Assembly: GCA_030037055.1 (NCBI GenBank)
Contig: JASHRZ010000285.1
Span: forward strand, 1 to 13,885
Direction: 5' to 3'
DNA length: 13,885 bases
Source: Alphaproteobacteria bacterium
Lineage (GTDB): Bacteria; Pseudomonadota; Alphaproteobacteria; ATCC43930; CGMCC-115725
The notes under the pieces were generated by a model. It was not told the origin of the DNA, made no database searches, and worked only from the letters and a program-made list of their open reading frames with translations. A program made the translations under genes and the position numbers. Shown here piece after piece: positions 5,987-13,885 of the stretch; positions within the stretch are counted from its first letter, which is position 1; every line of letters starts with the position of its first letter.

Positions 5987-8068
5987 CTAACCCGACCGCA
6001 CATACCTTACCGCCTGGTCGCGCTGGAAGAGATAGAGCAGCGCGCGCAGCGCCGTGCCGCGCGGGCTTTGGAGGCCGGGATCGCGCGAGAGCGCGAGGCG
6101 GGCATCCTCGCGCGCGACGGCGATGAGATCGGCATGAGCGGCGAGATCGGCGAGCCGAAGCTCCGGCATGCCGCTCTGGCGGGTGCCCAGCACCTCGCCG
6201 GCGCCGCGCAGCCGCAGATCCTCTTCGGCGATGTGGAAGCCGTCATCGCATTCGCGCAGGATGGTGAGCCGCGCCTTGGCGGTCTCGCCGAGCGGCTTGG
6301 CGTAGAGCAGGAGGCAGGCGGAAGGCTTGTCGCCGCGGCCGATGCGGCCGCGCAGCTGATGGAGCTGGGCGAGGCCGAAGCGTTCGGCATGCTCCACCAC
6401 CATCACCGTCGCCTCGGGCACGTCGACGCCGACCTCGACCACCGTCGTCGCTACCAGCAGGTCGATCCCGCTGCCGGCGAAGCCCGCCATGACGCGGTCC
6501 CTCTCCGCACCTTTGAGGCGGCCGTGGATGAGGCCGACGCGCTCGCCGAAGAGCCCCCGGAGCTGGGCCGCGCGCTCGTCGGCGGCGGCGAGGTCGACCT
6601 GCTCGCTTTCCTCGACCAGCGGGCAGATCCAGTAGATCTTGGCGCCGCGCTCGAGCGCGCGCCGGGCGGCGTCGATGACTTCCTCGAGGCGGTCGAGCGG
6701 CACGGTGCGCGTCGTCACCTTCTGGCGCCCCGCCGGCTTCTCTGTGAGCCGCGAGGCGTCGAGATCGCCATAGGCGGTCAGCATCAGGCTGCGCGGGATC
6801 GGCGTCGCGGTCATGACCAGGATATCGACTCCGCTTCCCTTGCTGGACAGGGCGATGCGTTGCTCGACGCCGAAACGGTGCTGTTCGTCGATGACCGCGA
6901 GCGCGAGGTCCTTGAAGACTACGTCCTCCTGGAACAGCGCGTGCGTGCCGACGGCGATGCCGATGCTGCCATCGGCGAGCCGCTGCAGCAGCGCCTCGCG
7001 CGCGCGCCCCTTCTCGCGCCCGGTGAGCAGCGCGATCTCGACGCCCGAGCCCGCGGCAAGCTTGGTAAGCGTGGCGAAATGCTGCCGCGCCAGGATCTCG
7101 GTAGGCGCCATCAGCGCCGCCTGCGCCCCGGCCTCGACCGCATCGAGCATGGCGATGAGCGCCACCACCGTCTTGCCGCTGCCGACATCGCCCTGCAGGA
7201 GCCGCAGCATGCGCGCGGGGGATGCCATGTCGCCGGCGATCTCGGCGAGTGCCTGGCGCTGCGAGGCAGTGAGCGAGAAGGGCAGGCCATCCAGCACCTT
7301 CTGCCGCAGCTTTCCCGCGACCTTGATGCTGCGGCCGGGCAGCCGCTTGGTGTGCGCCCGCACGAGCGCGATGGCGAGCTGGTTCGCGAGTAGCTCGTCA
7401 TAGGCGAGGCGTTGGCGCGCCGGCGCCTCGGGCAACAGCTCGGCCGGGCCGGCCGGCGCATGCGCAGATGCCAGCGCTTGCGCCCAGCCGGGCCAGCGGC
7501 GCTGCTGCAGCAGGCTCGGTTCCTGCCATTCCGGCAGCTTCGGCAGGCGGGCGAGCGCGGCGTCGACCGCCTTCTGAACGGTGCGCAGCGGCAGGCCGGC
7601 GGTGAGACCGTAGACCGGCTCGTTCGGCTTCATCCGCTGGAACTCCTCGGGCGCCAGCACATGGTCGGGATGGGTGATCTGAATCTCGTTGTTGAAGCGC
7701 TCGACCCTGCCGCTCACCCAGCGCGTGGCGCCAACCGGCAGCAGCTTATCGAGCCAGTCGCCTTTGACATGGAAGTAGACGAGATGCAGGAAGCCGGTCT
7801 CGTCGCGGCAGCGCACGCGATAAGGCTGGCGCGGATTGCGCGGCTTCAGATGCGCGTCGACCTGCAGCCTAATCGTGGCGATGGCGCCTTCGGGCGCCTC
7901 TTTGATTTTAGGGGTGAAGCTGCGGTCGATGATGCCGTTGGGCAGGTGCCAGAGCAGATCGACCACCGCCGGGCCGGCGAGCCGCTGCAGCAGCTTGCCG
8001 AAGCGCGGCCCGACCCCCGGCAGCACCGTGACCGGAGCGAAGAGCGGAAAGAGGATCTCGGGGCGCAC
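5987..8068 (-). CDS. recG: ATP-dependent DNA helicase RecG
   Basis: A 693-residue protein, the same length as E. coli RecG. RecG drives stalled replication forks and branched DNA backwards and remodels Holliday junctions and R-loops. The order is as expected: PGVGP near residues 17-21, an OB-fold wedge domain at about 60-150, Walker A GDVGSGKT (293-300), DEQH box (394-397), TATPIPRSL (420-428), and motif VI QLRGRIGRG (571-579). The RGAGEVLGTRQSG segment that follows lies in the part that couples the motor to the wedge. The start GTG (8068) was chosen because MRPEILFPLFAPVT matches usual RecG N-termini; no clear ribosome binding site precedes it. It is divergent from sdhE-mfd across a repeat-bearing gap. 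Confidence 0.97.
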   Translation of the reverse strand: MRPEILFPLFAPVTVLPGVGPRFGKLLQRLAGPAVVDLLWHLPNGIIDRSFTPKIKEAPEGAIATIRLQVDAHLKPRNPRQPYRVRCRDETGFLHLVYFHVKGDWLDKLLPVGATRWVSGRVERFNNEIQITHPDHVLAPEEFQRMKPNEPVYGLTAGLPLRTVQKAVDAALARLPKLPEWQEPSLLQQRRWPGWAQALASAHAPAGPAELLPEAPARQRLAYDELLANQLAIALVRAHTKRLPGRSIKVAGKLRQKVLDGLPFSLTASQRQALAEIAGDMASPARMLRLLQGDVGSGKTVVALIAMLDAVEAGAQAALMAPTEILARQHFATLTKLAAGSGVEIALLTGREKGRAREALLQRLADGSIGIAVGTHALFQEDVVFKDLALAVIDEQHRFGVEQRIALSSKGSGVDILVMTATPIPRSLMLTAYGDLDASRLTEKPAGRQKVTTRTVPLDRLEEVIDAARRALERGAKIYWICPLVEESEQVDLAAADERAAQLRGLFGERVGLIHGRLKGAERDRVMAGFAGSGIDLLVATTVVEVGVDVPEATVMVVEHAERFGLAQLHQLRGRIGRGDKPSACLLLYAKPLGETAKARLTILRECDDGFHIAEEDLRLRGAGEVLGTRQSGMPELRLADLAAHADLIAVAREDARLALSRDPGLQSPRGTALRALLYLFQRDQAVRYVRSG

Positions 8069-8103
8069 GGGATGAGTGGCGATGGTTGCAATGGTGCAAG
8101 ACT

Positions 8104-8264
8104 GCCCGTGCGTCCTTCGAGATGCGGTCCTGCGGACCGCTCCTCAGGATGAGGAAGAATCGGGAATGGCATCAAAGGATGACGCCGGATTCAATCTCGC
8201 CTCATCCTGGCCAACCCGGCCGACCGCTTCGCGATCGAACGGGCGTCTCGAAGGACGCACGGGC
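8104..8264. repeat. 161-base nested inverted repeat (MITE-like palindromic element)
   Basis: The ends are a perfect 19-base inverted repeat, GCCCGTGCGTCCTTCGAGA at 8104-8122 and its complement at 8246-8264. A second, inner pair is CAGGATGAGG (8145-8154) with CCTCATCCTG (8200-8209). The left half also contains a 7-bp hairpin, GCGGTCC-TGC-GGACCGC (8124-8140). The TCCTTCGAGA...CTCCTCAGGATGAGG layout is that of the palindromic repeats scattered between genes in many alphaproteobacterial genomes; here two diverged copies face each other. It fills most of the gap between divergent recG and sdhE and encodes no protein. No target-site duplication is evident at its edges. Confidence 0.8.
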
Positions 8265-8344
8265 CGCATTGCAGCCGCCCAACTATACACGAAGGCGAGG
8301 AGGCCCGCTGGCGCCGCGGCGAAAATTTCCTATATCCTCGGCCC

Positions 8345-8617
8345 ATGGGCGAGGCGCCGGACATCCGCCGTAAGCGCCTGCTGTTTCGCAGCTGGCATCG
8401 CGGCACAAAGGAAACCGACCTGCTGCTCGGCTCGTTTGCCGAGCGGCACCTCGCCGGCATGAGCGAGGCGCAGCTCGACCGCTACGAGGCGCTGCTGGCC
8501 GAGAACGACGCCGCGCTCTTCGACTGGATCACCGGCCGCGCGTCGCCGCCGCCCGAGCATGACGGCGAGGTGCTGCGGCTGCTGCAGGGCTTGCGCTACC
8601 GGCCGAGACCGGCATGA
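8345..8617 (+). CDS. sdhE: FAD assembly factor SdhE (SDHAF2 family)
   Basis: A 90-residue cytoplasmic chaperone that promotes covalent attachment of FAD to the flavoprotein subunit of succinate dehydrogenase (and fumarate reductase). The family hallmark RGxxE is present as RGTKE (residues 19-23), followed by TDLLLGSFA, and the short helical bundle continues with LDRYEALLAENDAALFDWITG-type sequence ending near residue 65. Length is normal. The ATG at 8345 has no obvious ribosome binding site. The gene's last bases overlap the mfd start as ATGA, so the two are co-transcribed and probably translationally coupled. The recG / sdhE-mfd neighbourhood is, as I recall, common in alphaproteobacteria. 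Confidence 0.93.
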   Translation: MGEAPDIRRKRLLFRSWHRGTKETDLLLGSFAERHLAGMSEAQLDRYEALLAENDAALFDWITGRASPPPEHDGEVLRLLQGLRYRPRPA

Positions 8618-11600
8618 GCGCGCTCGAGCGCTTCTTCGCCGCCACCGCGCCCCAGCCGGAGGGGCGCCTCACCATCTCCGGCGCACCGGAGGGCCACGAC
8701 GCCTTCGTGCTGGGCACGCTGGTGGCGCGCGGCACGGTGGCGAGCCTTCTGCATATCTGCCGCGACGACGGGCGCATGGCGCGCAGCGCCGACGCTCTCG
8801 CCTTCTTCCACCCCGGCGTCGAGGTGATCACCCTGCCGGCCTGGGATTGCCTGCCCTATGACCGCGTCTCGCCCAATGCCGAGATCATGAGCCGGCGCAT
8901 CGACGCGCTGACCCGGCTTGCGGCACAACCGCGCGGGCGGCGCGTAGTGCTGACGACGGTGAACGCCGTCATCCAGCGCGTGCCGCCGCGCCAGCTCTTC
9001 CGCGACCGCGTCCTGACGCTTGGCCGCGGGGGGCGCATCCCGCTCGACCGGCTCGTGGGATTTCTCAGCCGTAACGGCTATTCCCGCACGGACACGGTGC
9101 GCGAGGCGGGCGAGTTCGCGGTGCGCGGCGGGATCGTCGATCTCTACCCCTCGGGCGCGCCGGGGCCGGTCCGGCTGGATTTCTTCGGCGATGCGCTGGA
9201 GAACATCCGCCGCTTCGATGCCTTGACGCAGCGCTCGACCGGCATGCTCGACGCCATCACGCTCAAGCCGGTCAATGAGGTGCTGCTGGACGAGGCGGCC
9301 ATCCACCGCTTCCGCACGCGCTATCGCGAGCAGTTCGGCACGGTCGCCGACGACGATCCGCTCTACGACGCGATCAGCGCCGGCCGGCGCTATATCGGCA
9401 TGGAGCATTGGCTGCCGCTCTACTATGAAAGCCTCGAGACCGTATTCGACTATCTGCCCGAGGCGGCGGTGACGCTCGACCACCAGGCCGAGGACGTCCG
9501 CAACGACCGGCTTGCGGCGATCGCCGATTTCTACGCCGCGCGGCAGGAAGGGCTGCGCGTCCGGGGCGCGGCGCCGGTCTATCGCCCGGTGCGGCCCGAG
9601 CAGCTCTATCTCGACGATCGCGACTGGGGCGCGGCGCTCGCCCGCCGCCGCACGGCTTCGTTCACGCCCTTCACCCTGCCGGCGGAGACGCCGCTCGCCG
9701 TTCCTGCCGCGGCAAGCCCCGGCCACGATTTCGCCGCCGCCCGCGCCAATCCCAGGCTCAACCTGTTCGACGCCGTGCGCGACCACGTCGAGACGGAGCA
9801 GCGCGCGGGCCGCCGCATCCTCATCCTCGCCTACAGCGCCGGGTCCGCGGACCGGCTCAAGGCGGTGCTGCAGGAGCGCGGCCTCAACGTGCGCGGCCCG
9901 GTGGCGAGCTGGGACGCGTTCCTGGCGGGGCCGGCGGACGGCGTCGGTCTCGCCGTGCTCGGGCTTGAGCGCGGTTATACCTTCGACGACGTTGCGCTTG
10001 TCAGCGAGCAGGACATCCTCGGCGATCGCTTGGCGCGGCCGGCCCGACGCCGCGCCAATTTCGACCAGTTCATCGCCGAGGTCGCGGCGCTCCAGCCCGG
10101 CGACCTCGTGGTCCATGTCGAGCATGGCATTGGCCGCTATGAGGGTCTCGTCACGCTCGAGGTCGCCGGCGCGCCGCATGACTGCCTGCGCGTCCTCTAT
10201 GCCGAAGGCGACAAGCTCTTCGTGCCGGTCGAGAACATCGAGGTGCTCTCGCGCTATGGCTCGGAGGAAACCGACATCCAGCTCGACCGGCTGGGCGGTG
10301 TTGCCTGGCAGTCGCGCAAGGCGCGCGTCAAACAGCGCATCAAGGACATCGCCAACCAGCTCATCGCGGTCGCCGCCGAGCGCCAGCTCAAGAGCGGCGA
10401 AGCTATGCCCGCGCCGGAAGGGCTCTACGAGGAGTTCGCCGCCCGCTTTCCCTATCCCGAGACCGAGGACCAGCAGAAGGCGATCCTCGACACGCTCGCC
10501 GACATGGCCTCGGGACGGCCGATGGATCGGCTCATCTGCGGCGATGTCGGCTTCGGCAAGACCGAGGTGGCGCTGCGCGCCGCCTTCATCGCCGCCATGG
10601 CGGGCGCGCAGGTCGCCGTCGTGGTGCCGACCACCCTGCTCGCGCGCCAGCATTACCGCACCTTCCTCCAGCGCTTCGCCGGCCTGCCGGTGCGCATCGC
10701 GCAGCTCTCGCGCCTGGTCGCGCCGCGCGAGGCGGCACAGATCAAGCAGGATCTCGCCGAGGGCCGCATCGAGATCGTCATCGGCACGCACGCGCTCCTG
10801 GGCAAAGGCGTCAAGCTGCATCATCTCGGCCTGCTGGTCATCGACGAGGAGCAGCATTTCGGGGTGGCGCAGAAGGAGCGGCTGAAGCAGCTCAAGGGCA
10901 ATGTGCATGTGCTGACGCTGACCGCGACGCCGATCCCGCGCACTTTGCAGCTGGCGCTCGCCGGCGTGCGCGAGATGAGCGTCATCGCCACGCCGCCGGT
11001 CGATCGCCTGGCGGTGCGCACCTTCGTCATGCCGTGGGACGGCGTGATTCTGCGCGAGGCGATCCTGCGCGAGCGGCATCGCGGCGGCCAGGTGTTCTAT
11101 GTCGCGCCGCGCATCGGCGATCTCGGCGAGGTGCGCCGGCAGCTCCAGGAGCTGGTGCCCGAGATCAAGCTGGCGGTGGCGCATGGCAAGATGGCGGCGA
11201 GCGAGCTCGAGGCGGTGATGGCCGCCTTCGACGATCACGCCTACGACCTGCTGCTCTCCACCAACATCATCGAGAGCGGCCTCGACATCCCCACCGCCAA
11301 CACGCTCATCGTCCATCGCGCCGACCGTTTCGGCCTGGCGCAGCTCTACCAGCTGCGCGGCCGCATCGGCCGCAGCAAGCTGCGCGCCTACGCCTATCTC
11401 ACCCTGCCGCAGGGCGGCAGCCTGACGCCCACGGCGCAGCGCCGGCTCGAGGTGATGCAGACGCTCGACCAGCTCGGCGCCGGCTTCACGCTGGCAAGCC
11501 ACGATCTCGATATCCGCGGCGCGGGCAACCTGCTCGGCGAGGAGCAGTCAGGCCATATCCGCGAGGTCGGCGTCGAGCTCTATCAGCACATGCTGGAAGA

Positions 11601-12168
11601 GGCGATCGCCGCCTCGCGCAGCGGCGCTGCCGAACTCGGCGAGGCCAAGGAGGAATGGACGCCGCAGATCGCCATCGGCACGCCGGTGCTGATCCCGGAG
11701 AATTATGTCGGCGATCTCAACGTTCGGCTCGGCCTCTATCGCCGCATCGCCGCGCTGGTCGACCGGCGCGAGATCGAAGCTTTCGCCGCCGAGCTGATCG
11801 ACCGTTTCGGCCCCCTGCCGCAAGAAGTCGACAATCTCCTGGAGATCATCGCCATCAAGCGGCTGTGCCGGGATGCCGGGATCGAGAGGGTCGAGGCCGG
11901 CCCCAAAGGTGCCGTCCTTGCCTTCCATCGCGACCGCTTCGCCAATCCGGCGGGTCTCGTGGAATTCCTGCAGCGCCAGGCCGGCACCGCCAAGCTGCGG
12001 CGGGACCAGCATCTCGTCATCAGGCGCGACTGGGAGGAAACGCGCGAGCGGCTGCGCGGCGTCAACGCCCTGCTCCGGAGCCTTGCCGAGATCGCCGCTG
12101 CGCCGCCGCCGCGGCAGGTCGCGCAAGCTCCGGTCAAGCAGGCCGGGGGGCAGGCGCAGCGCCGCTGA
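8614..12168 (+). CDS. mfd: Transcription-repair coupling factor Mfd
   Basis: An 1184-residue translocase that removes RNA polymerase stalled at DNA lesions and recruits UvrA/UvrB. All expected parts are visible. An N-terminal UvrB-like region covers about residues 1-350. The CarD-like RNA-polymerase-interaction domain starts near 493 with LQPGDLVVHVEHGIGRYEG and runs to about 560. The RecG-like translocase has Walker A GDVGFGKT (643-650), DEEQ box (744-747), TATPIPRTL (769-777) and motif VI QLRGRIGR (913-920). The relay segment RGAGNLLGEEQSGHI follows, and then the C-terminal TRCF domain from about 1020 to 1125. It starts within the last codons of sdhE (ATGA overlap). No key residue appears missing. 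The gap to the next, convergent gene is only 39 bases and shows no clear terminator. Confidence 0.98.
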   Translation: MSALERFFAATAPQPEGRLTISGAPEGHDAFVLGTLVARGTVASLLHICRDDGRMARSADALAFFHPGVEVITLPAWDCLPYDRVSPNAEIMSRRIDALTRLAAQPRGRRVVLTTVNAVIQRVPPRQLFRDRVLTLGRGGRIPLDRLVGFLSRNGYSRTDTVREAGEFAVRGGIVDLYPSGAPGPVRLDFFGDALENIRRFDALTQRSTGMLDAITLKPVNEVLLDEAAIHRFRTRYREQFGTVADDDPLYDAISAGRRYIGMEHWLPLYYESLETVFDYLPEAAVTLDHQAEDVRNDRLAAIADFYAARQEGLRVRGAAPVYRPVRPEQLYLDDRDWGAALARRRTASFTPFTLPAETPLAVPAAASPGHDFAAARANPRLNLFDAVRDHVETEQRAGRRILILAYSAGSADRLKAVLQERGLNVRGPVASWDAFLAGPADGVGLAVLGLERGYTFDDVALVSEQDILGDRLARPARRRANFDQFIAEVAALQPGDLVVHVEHGIGRYEGLVTLEVAGAPHDCLRVLYAEGDKLFVPVENIEVLSRYGSEETDIQLDRLGGVAWQSRKARVKQRIKDIANQLIAVAAERQLKSGEAMPAPEGLYEEFAARFPYPETEDQQKAILDTLADMASGRPMDRLICGDVGFGKTEVALRAAFIAAMAGAQVAVVVPTTLLARQHYRTFLQRFAGLPVRIAQLSRLVAPREAAQIKQDLAEGRIEIVIGTHALLGKGVKLHHLGLLVIDEEQHFGVAQKERLKQLKGNVHVLTLTATPIPRTLQLALAGVREMSVIATPPVDRLAVRTFVMPWDGVILREAILRERHRGGQVFYVAPRIGDLGEVRRQLQELVPEIKLAVAHGKMAASELEAVMAAFDDHAYDLLLSTNIIESGLDIPTANTLIVHRADRFGLAQLYQLRGRIGRSKLRAYAYLTLPQGGSLTPTAQRRLEVMQTLDQLGAGFTLASHDLDIRGAGNLLGEEQSGHIREVGVELYQHMLEEAIAASRSGAAELGEAKEEWTPQIAIGTPVLIPENYVGDLNVRLGLYRRIAALVDRREIEAFAAELIDRFGPLPQEVDNLLEIIAIKRLCRDAGIERVEAGPKGAVLAFHRDRFANPAGLVEFLQRQAGTAKLRRDQHLVIRRDWEETRERLRGVNALLRSLAEIAAAPPPRQVAQAPVKQAGGQAQRR

Positions 12169-12207
12169 GCCGTGCGCCTTCGCGTTCGGGCGGACTGGCC
12201 CGGACCG

Positions 12208-12776
12208 TTATTTTGGCCGGTAGGCCATCAGCTCGTAGTCAAAGGCGCTCTGCGAGGGGTTGACGGATTTGACGACGGTGCCGAGCTTGGGCGCGTACCG
12301 AAGGGGAACGCTTCCCAATTGTCGGCGCAGTCTATGCGATAGGCCTGGAACTCGCCGGCGGCCACCTTGACCGGCTCGAAGGATTTGGCCTCGCAGGAGA
12401 CGGTGCTCTTCCAGCTGACGCCGTCGAAGTCGCGATAGCCGTCATTTTGGCCGCCCCATTTCTTGCCCAGCTGGAGCGGGAAGGACAGCACCGGCGAATG
12501 CGGCTTGAACTCGACCAATCGCCTGTTGCCGGCCACGATCCTGGCCACCGCGTCGATATAGGCGAGGTTCTCGCCGCATTGGAGGATGGTGTAGCCGTCC
12601 TTTGCGACCGCCTTCACCTCGCACTGCGCGCATTTCACGGTGACGAAGCTCTTCGCGTATTCGAAGACATCGCCGACATTGGGAACGGGCCTGTCGGCGG
12701 GCGCCGCGTCCTCGGCAAGGGCGGGTAACGCAAACAGGGCGGCGAGGCTGGTGAGGAGGAAGAGGCTGCGGCGCAT
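12208..12776 (-). pseudogene. Exported five-cysteine protein of unknown function, frameshifted near the C-terminus
   Basis: From ATG 12776 the frame encodes a clear Sec signal peptide (MRRSLFLLTS start, hydrophobic to about residue 20, cleavage after Ala-Leu-Ala 21), then a secreted domain with cysteines at 49, 52, 67, 128 and 150. I do not recognise a family. After Trp154-Glu-Ala-Phe the annotated frame turns into Ser/Pro/Arg-rich sequence. The neighbouring frame continues sensibly as YAPKLGTVVKSVNPSQSAFD and ends at TAA (12208-12210). One extra base in the run of four G at 12303-12306 would restore a 189-residue protein. The cause is a one-base loss in the strain or a sequencing error. A start 12 codons upstream (12812) is less likely because it would put charged residues before the signal peptide. 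Confidence 0.75.
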
Positions 12777-12920
12777 GATGATCTTCTGCCTGCATCGCGA
12801 TTTGGACGTCACCGTCGAGTGATGCTAGGAGCGGCGAGCGTCAATTCATCGGCGTGGCGAAGAACAAGCGTCCGCATGATCGCCCCGCGCAAGCCGCAAA
12901 CCTCGCGCGGGAAAATCCGG

Positions 12921-13562
12921 CTAGGAACTCGGCTGGCCGCCATTGCGCACGAGGTCGAACACCGGCAGGAAGAATTCCGGCTCCTGCGCGCCCGAGACCG
13001 CGTATTGCCGCTCGAAGACGAAACAGGGTACCGCGCTGATGCCGAGCCGGCGCGCGCCGCGGTCCTCGGCGAGCACCTGCTCCCTTTCGGCGGGGCTCGC
13101 CAGAAAGGCGCCGGCCTCGTCGGCGTCGAGCCCGACCTCGCCGGCGATCGCGGCCAGCACGGCGCGGTCGCCGATGTCGCGGCCGTCGATGAAATAGGCG
13201 CGGAACAGCGCCTCCATCATCGCATCGGCGCTACCCTCGGCGCCGGCGTAGCGCAACAGGCGATGGGCGTCGCAGGTGTTCGGCGTGCGGCGGATACGGT
13301 CAAAGGCGAACGGAATGTCGACCGTGGCTCCGGCCTCGGCGAGGTTGGCATAGATGCGCTCGACATGGGCGTTGCCGCCGAATTTCGCGGCAAGATAGGC
13401 CCGGCGCTCGACCCCCTCGGGCGGCAGGTCCGGGTTGAGCTGGAACGGCCGCCAGGTGATCTCCGCCTCGATCTCGGGGCGCAAGGCGAGCGCTTTCTCC
13501 AGCCGGCGTTTGCCGATGAAGCACCAGGGGCACACAACGTCGGAGACGATATCGATATGCAA
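12921..13562 (-). CDS. FrnE-like DsbA-family thiol oxidoreductase
   Basis: A 213-residue thioredoxin-fold protein with an inserted helical domain, of the cytoplasmic FrnE/DsbA-like group. The redox motif is CPWC (Cys11, Cys14) in DVVCPWCFIGKRRLE, and the cis-proline loop is seen in ISAVPCF, followed by YAVSGAQ, a family hallmark near the C-terminus. There is no signal peptide, so it should act in the cytoplasm on thiol substrates. The start is the TTG at 13560-13562: GGAAGG lies 7 bases upstream and the protein then begins LHIDIVSD, just where relatives start. A longer in-frame form from TTG 13631 would add 23 unrelated basic residues. A -10-like TATCAT lies about 25 bases upstream. It is divergent from the SDR at the right edge. 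Confidence 0.9.
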   Translation of the reverse strand: MHIDIVSDVVCPWCFIGKRRLEKALALRPEIEAEITWRPFQLNPDLPPEGVERRAYLAAKFGGNAHVERIYANLAEAGATVDIPFAFDRIRRTPNTCDAHRLLRYAGAEGSADAMMEALFRAYFIDGRDIGDRAVLAAIAGEVGLDADEAGAFLASPAEREQVLAEDRGARRLGISAVPCFVFERQYAVSGAQEPEFFLPVFDLVRNGGQPSS

Positions 13563-13586
13563 GGCTCGGCCTTCCGGAAAAGATTT

Positions 13587-13592
13587 ATGATA
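13587..13592 (-). promoter_or_regulatory. Possible -10 element of the DsbA-family gene
   Basis: TATCAT on the minus strand, one mismatch from TATAAT, lies 24 bases before the TTG start, giving a leader of about 17 bases that would contain the GGAAGG binding site. No good -35 hexamer is seen at the right distance, so confidence is low. Confidence 0.3.
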
Positions 13593-13606
13593 GCACGCCC
13601 GCGACC

Positions 13607-13635
13607 TTGACGCTCGTTTCCGCGGCGACAAGGAT
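13607..13635 (+). promoter_or_regulatory. Possible promoter of the right-edge SDR
   Basis: TTGACG (13607-13612) is followed after 17 bases by AAGGAT (13630-13635). The -35 is good and the -10 poor (three of six). Transcription would begin about 28 bases before the ATG at 13670, leaving room for GGAGG (13652-13656) and AGGG (13663-13666) as binding sites. Confidence 0.3.
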
Positions 13636-13669
13636 GGCGCTCAACAAGCCGGGGAGGCGATAGGGCTTC

Positions 13670-13885
13670 ATGGCGGTTTTCGATCTTGCCGGCCGCGTGG
13701 CGTTGGTGACCGGCGCATCGGGCGGTCTCGGCCGGCATTTCGCCGATGTCCTGGCGGCCGCCGGCGCGGCGGTGGCGCTGGCCGCACGCCGGCGCGAGAA
13801 GCTCGATGAGGCCGTGCGCGAGATCGTCGGCGCGGGGGGGCGCGCCGCCGCGGTGGCCTGCGACGTTGCCGATGCCCGGAGCGTG
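13670..13885 (+). CDS. SDR-family oxidoreductase, N-terminal part
   Basis: The first 72 codons of a classical short-chain dehydrogenase/reductase, cut by the right edge. The NAD(P)-binding motif TGASGGLG is at residues 14-21, followed by the expected helix, a second strand ending in LAARRREKL, and a third strand ending in CDVAD. The Arg-Arg-Arg after the second strand suggests a preference for NADPH, because basic residues there usually bind the 2'-phosphate; this is inference. The ATG has AGGG 3 bases upstream and GGAGG 13 bases upstream. It is unrelated in position to the first SDR of the window. Catalytic Ser, Tyr and Lys lie beyond the edge. Confidence 0.9.
   Translation, partial: MAVFDLAGRVALVTGASGGLGRHFADVLAAAGAAVALAARRREKLDEAVREIVGAGGRAAAVACDVADARSV

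Noticed and set aside
5984..7393. A 469-codon plus-strand frame across recG that resembles the antisense frame of mfd
   Set aside because: The resemblance follows from the homologous helicase domains of RecG and Mfd being read backwards. It is not evidence for a second gene family.
8076..8462. Several open frames of 60-130 codons around the recG-sdhE gap
   Set aside because: They run through the palindromic repeat and into sdhE in the wrong frame, and lack binding sites.
8596..11502. A 968-codon open frame on the minus strand across mfd
   Set aside because: It is antisense to mfd, whose motifs are complete. High GC at third positions removes stops from the opposite strand. The product has the His/Arg/Asp-rich look of shadow frames.
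12884..12911. Hairpin CCCGCGC...GCGCGGG downstream of the DsbA-family gene as a terminator
   Set aside because: The loop is 14 bases long and no T-run follows on the minus strand, so support is too weak to list it.
12208..13562. A functional pair of the DsbA-family enzyme and the neighbouring exported cysteine protein
   Set aside because: The oxidoreductase has no signal peptide and should stay in the cytoplasm, while the other protein is exported. They are also 144 bases apart, so a direct oxidation partnership is not supported.
1..13885. CRISPR array, transposase, integrase, toxin-antitoxin or defence system
   Set aside because: No regularly spaced repeats, DDE or recombinase motifs, or paired small toxin/antitoxin frames were found on either strand.

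Overview
The window is high-GC DNA that reads as part of an alphaproteobacterial chromosome. The evidence is the block recG / sdhE-mfd with sdhE and mfd overlapping, a DUF502 membrane protein, long GC-driven antisense open frames, and intergenic repeats of the TCCTTCGAGA...CCTCAGGATGAGG type common in Rhizobiales/Rhodospirillales-like genomes. I cannot place the genus. I see no CRISPR array, insertion sequence, phage module or defence cassette; most of the window is ordinary chromosomal gene content with a few scars.

Left part (1-2490) is the least orderly. It holds the start of a very basic small protein running off the edge, an exported orphan protein, an intact tRNA-Lys(TTT) with a good sigma70-type promoter, and a short-chain dehydrogenase (SDR) that lacks the catalytic tyrosine. 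A 31-base degenerate copy of the tRNA 3' end lies about 730 bases downstream of the tRNA. Directly upstream of the SDR, and in frame with it, is a C-terminal scrap of an oligopeptide ABC-transporter ATPase. Next to the scrap is a lower-GC stretch with one doubtful ORF. Together these suggest past insertion or deletion beside a tRNA gene.

Middle part (2494-5886): an unexported SLT-type lytic transglycosylase, then a two-gene cassette of a type III polyketide synthase and an ICMT-family membrane methyltransferase whose frames overlap as GTGA. Such pairs make and methylate alkylpyrone or alkylresorcinol lipids in other bacteria. Divergent from it is a DUF502 inner-membrane protein, which converges on recG across three consecutive hairpins.

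Right part (5987-13885): recG on the minus strand, then a 161-base nested inverted repeat, then sdhE-mfd overlapping by ATGA on the plus strand. RecG and Mfd are both superfamily 2 translocases acting on stalled forks and stalled RNA polymerase; SdhE flavinylates succinate dehydrogenase. After mfd come an exported five-cysteine protein broken by a one-base frameshift, a cytoplasmic FrnE/DsbA-like oxidoreductase starting at TTG, and the first 72 codons of a second SDR reading off the right edge.
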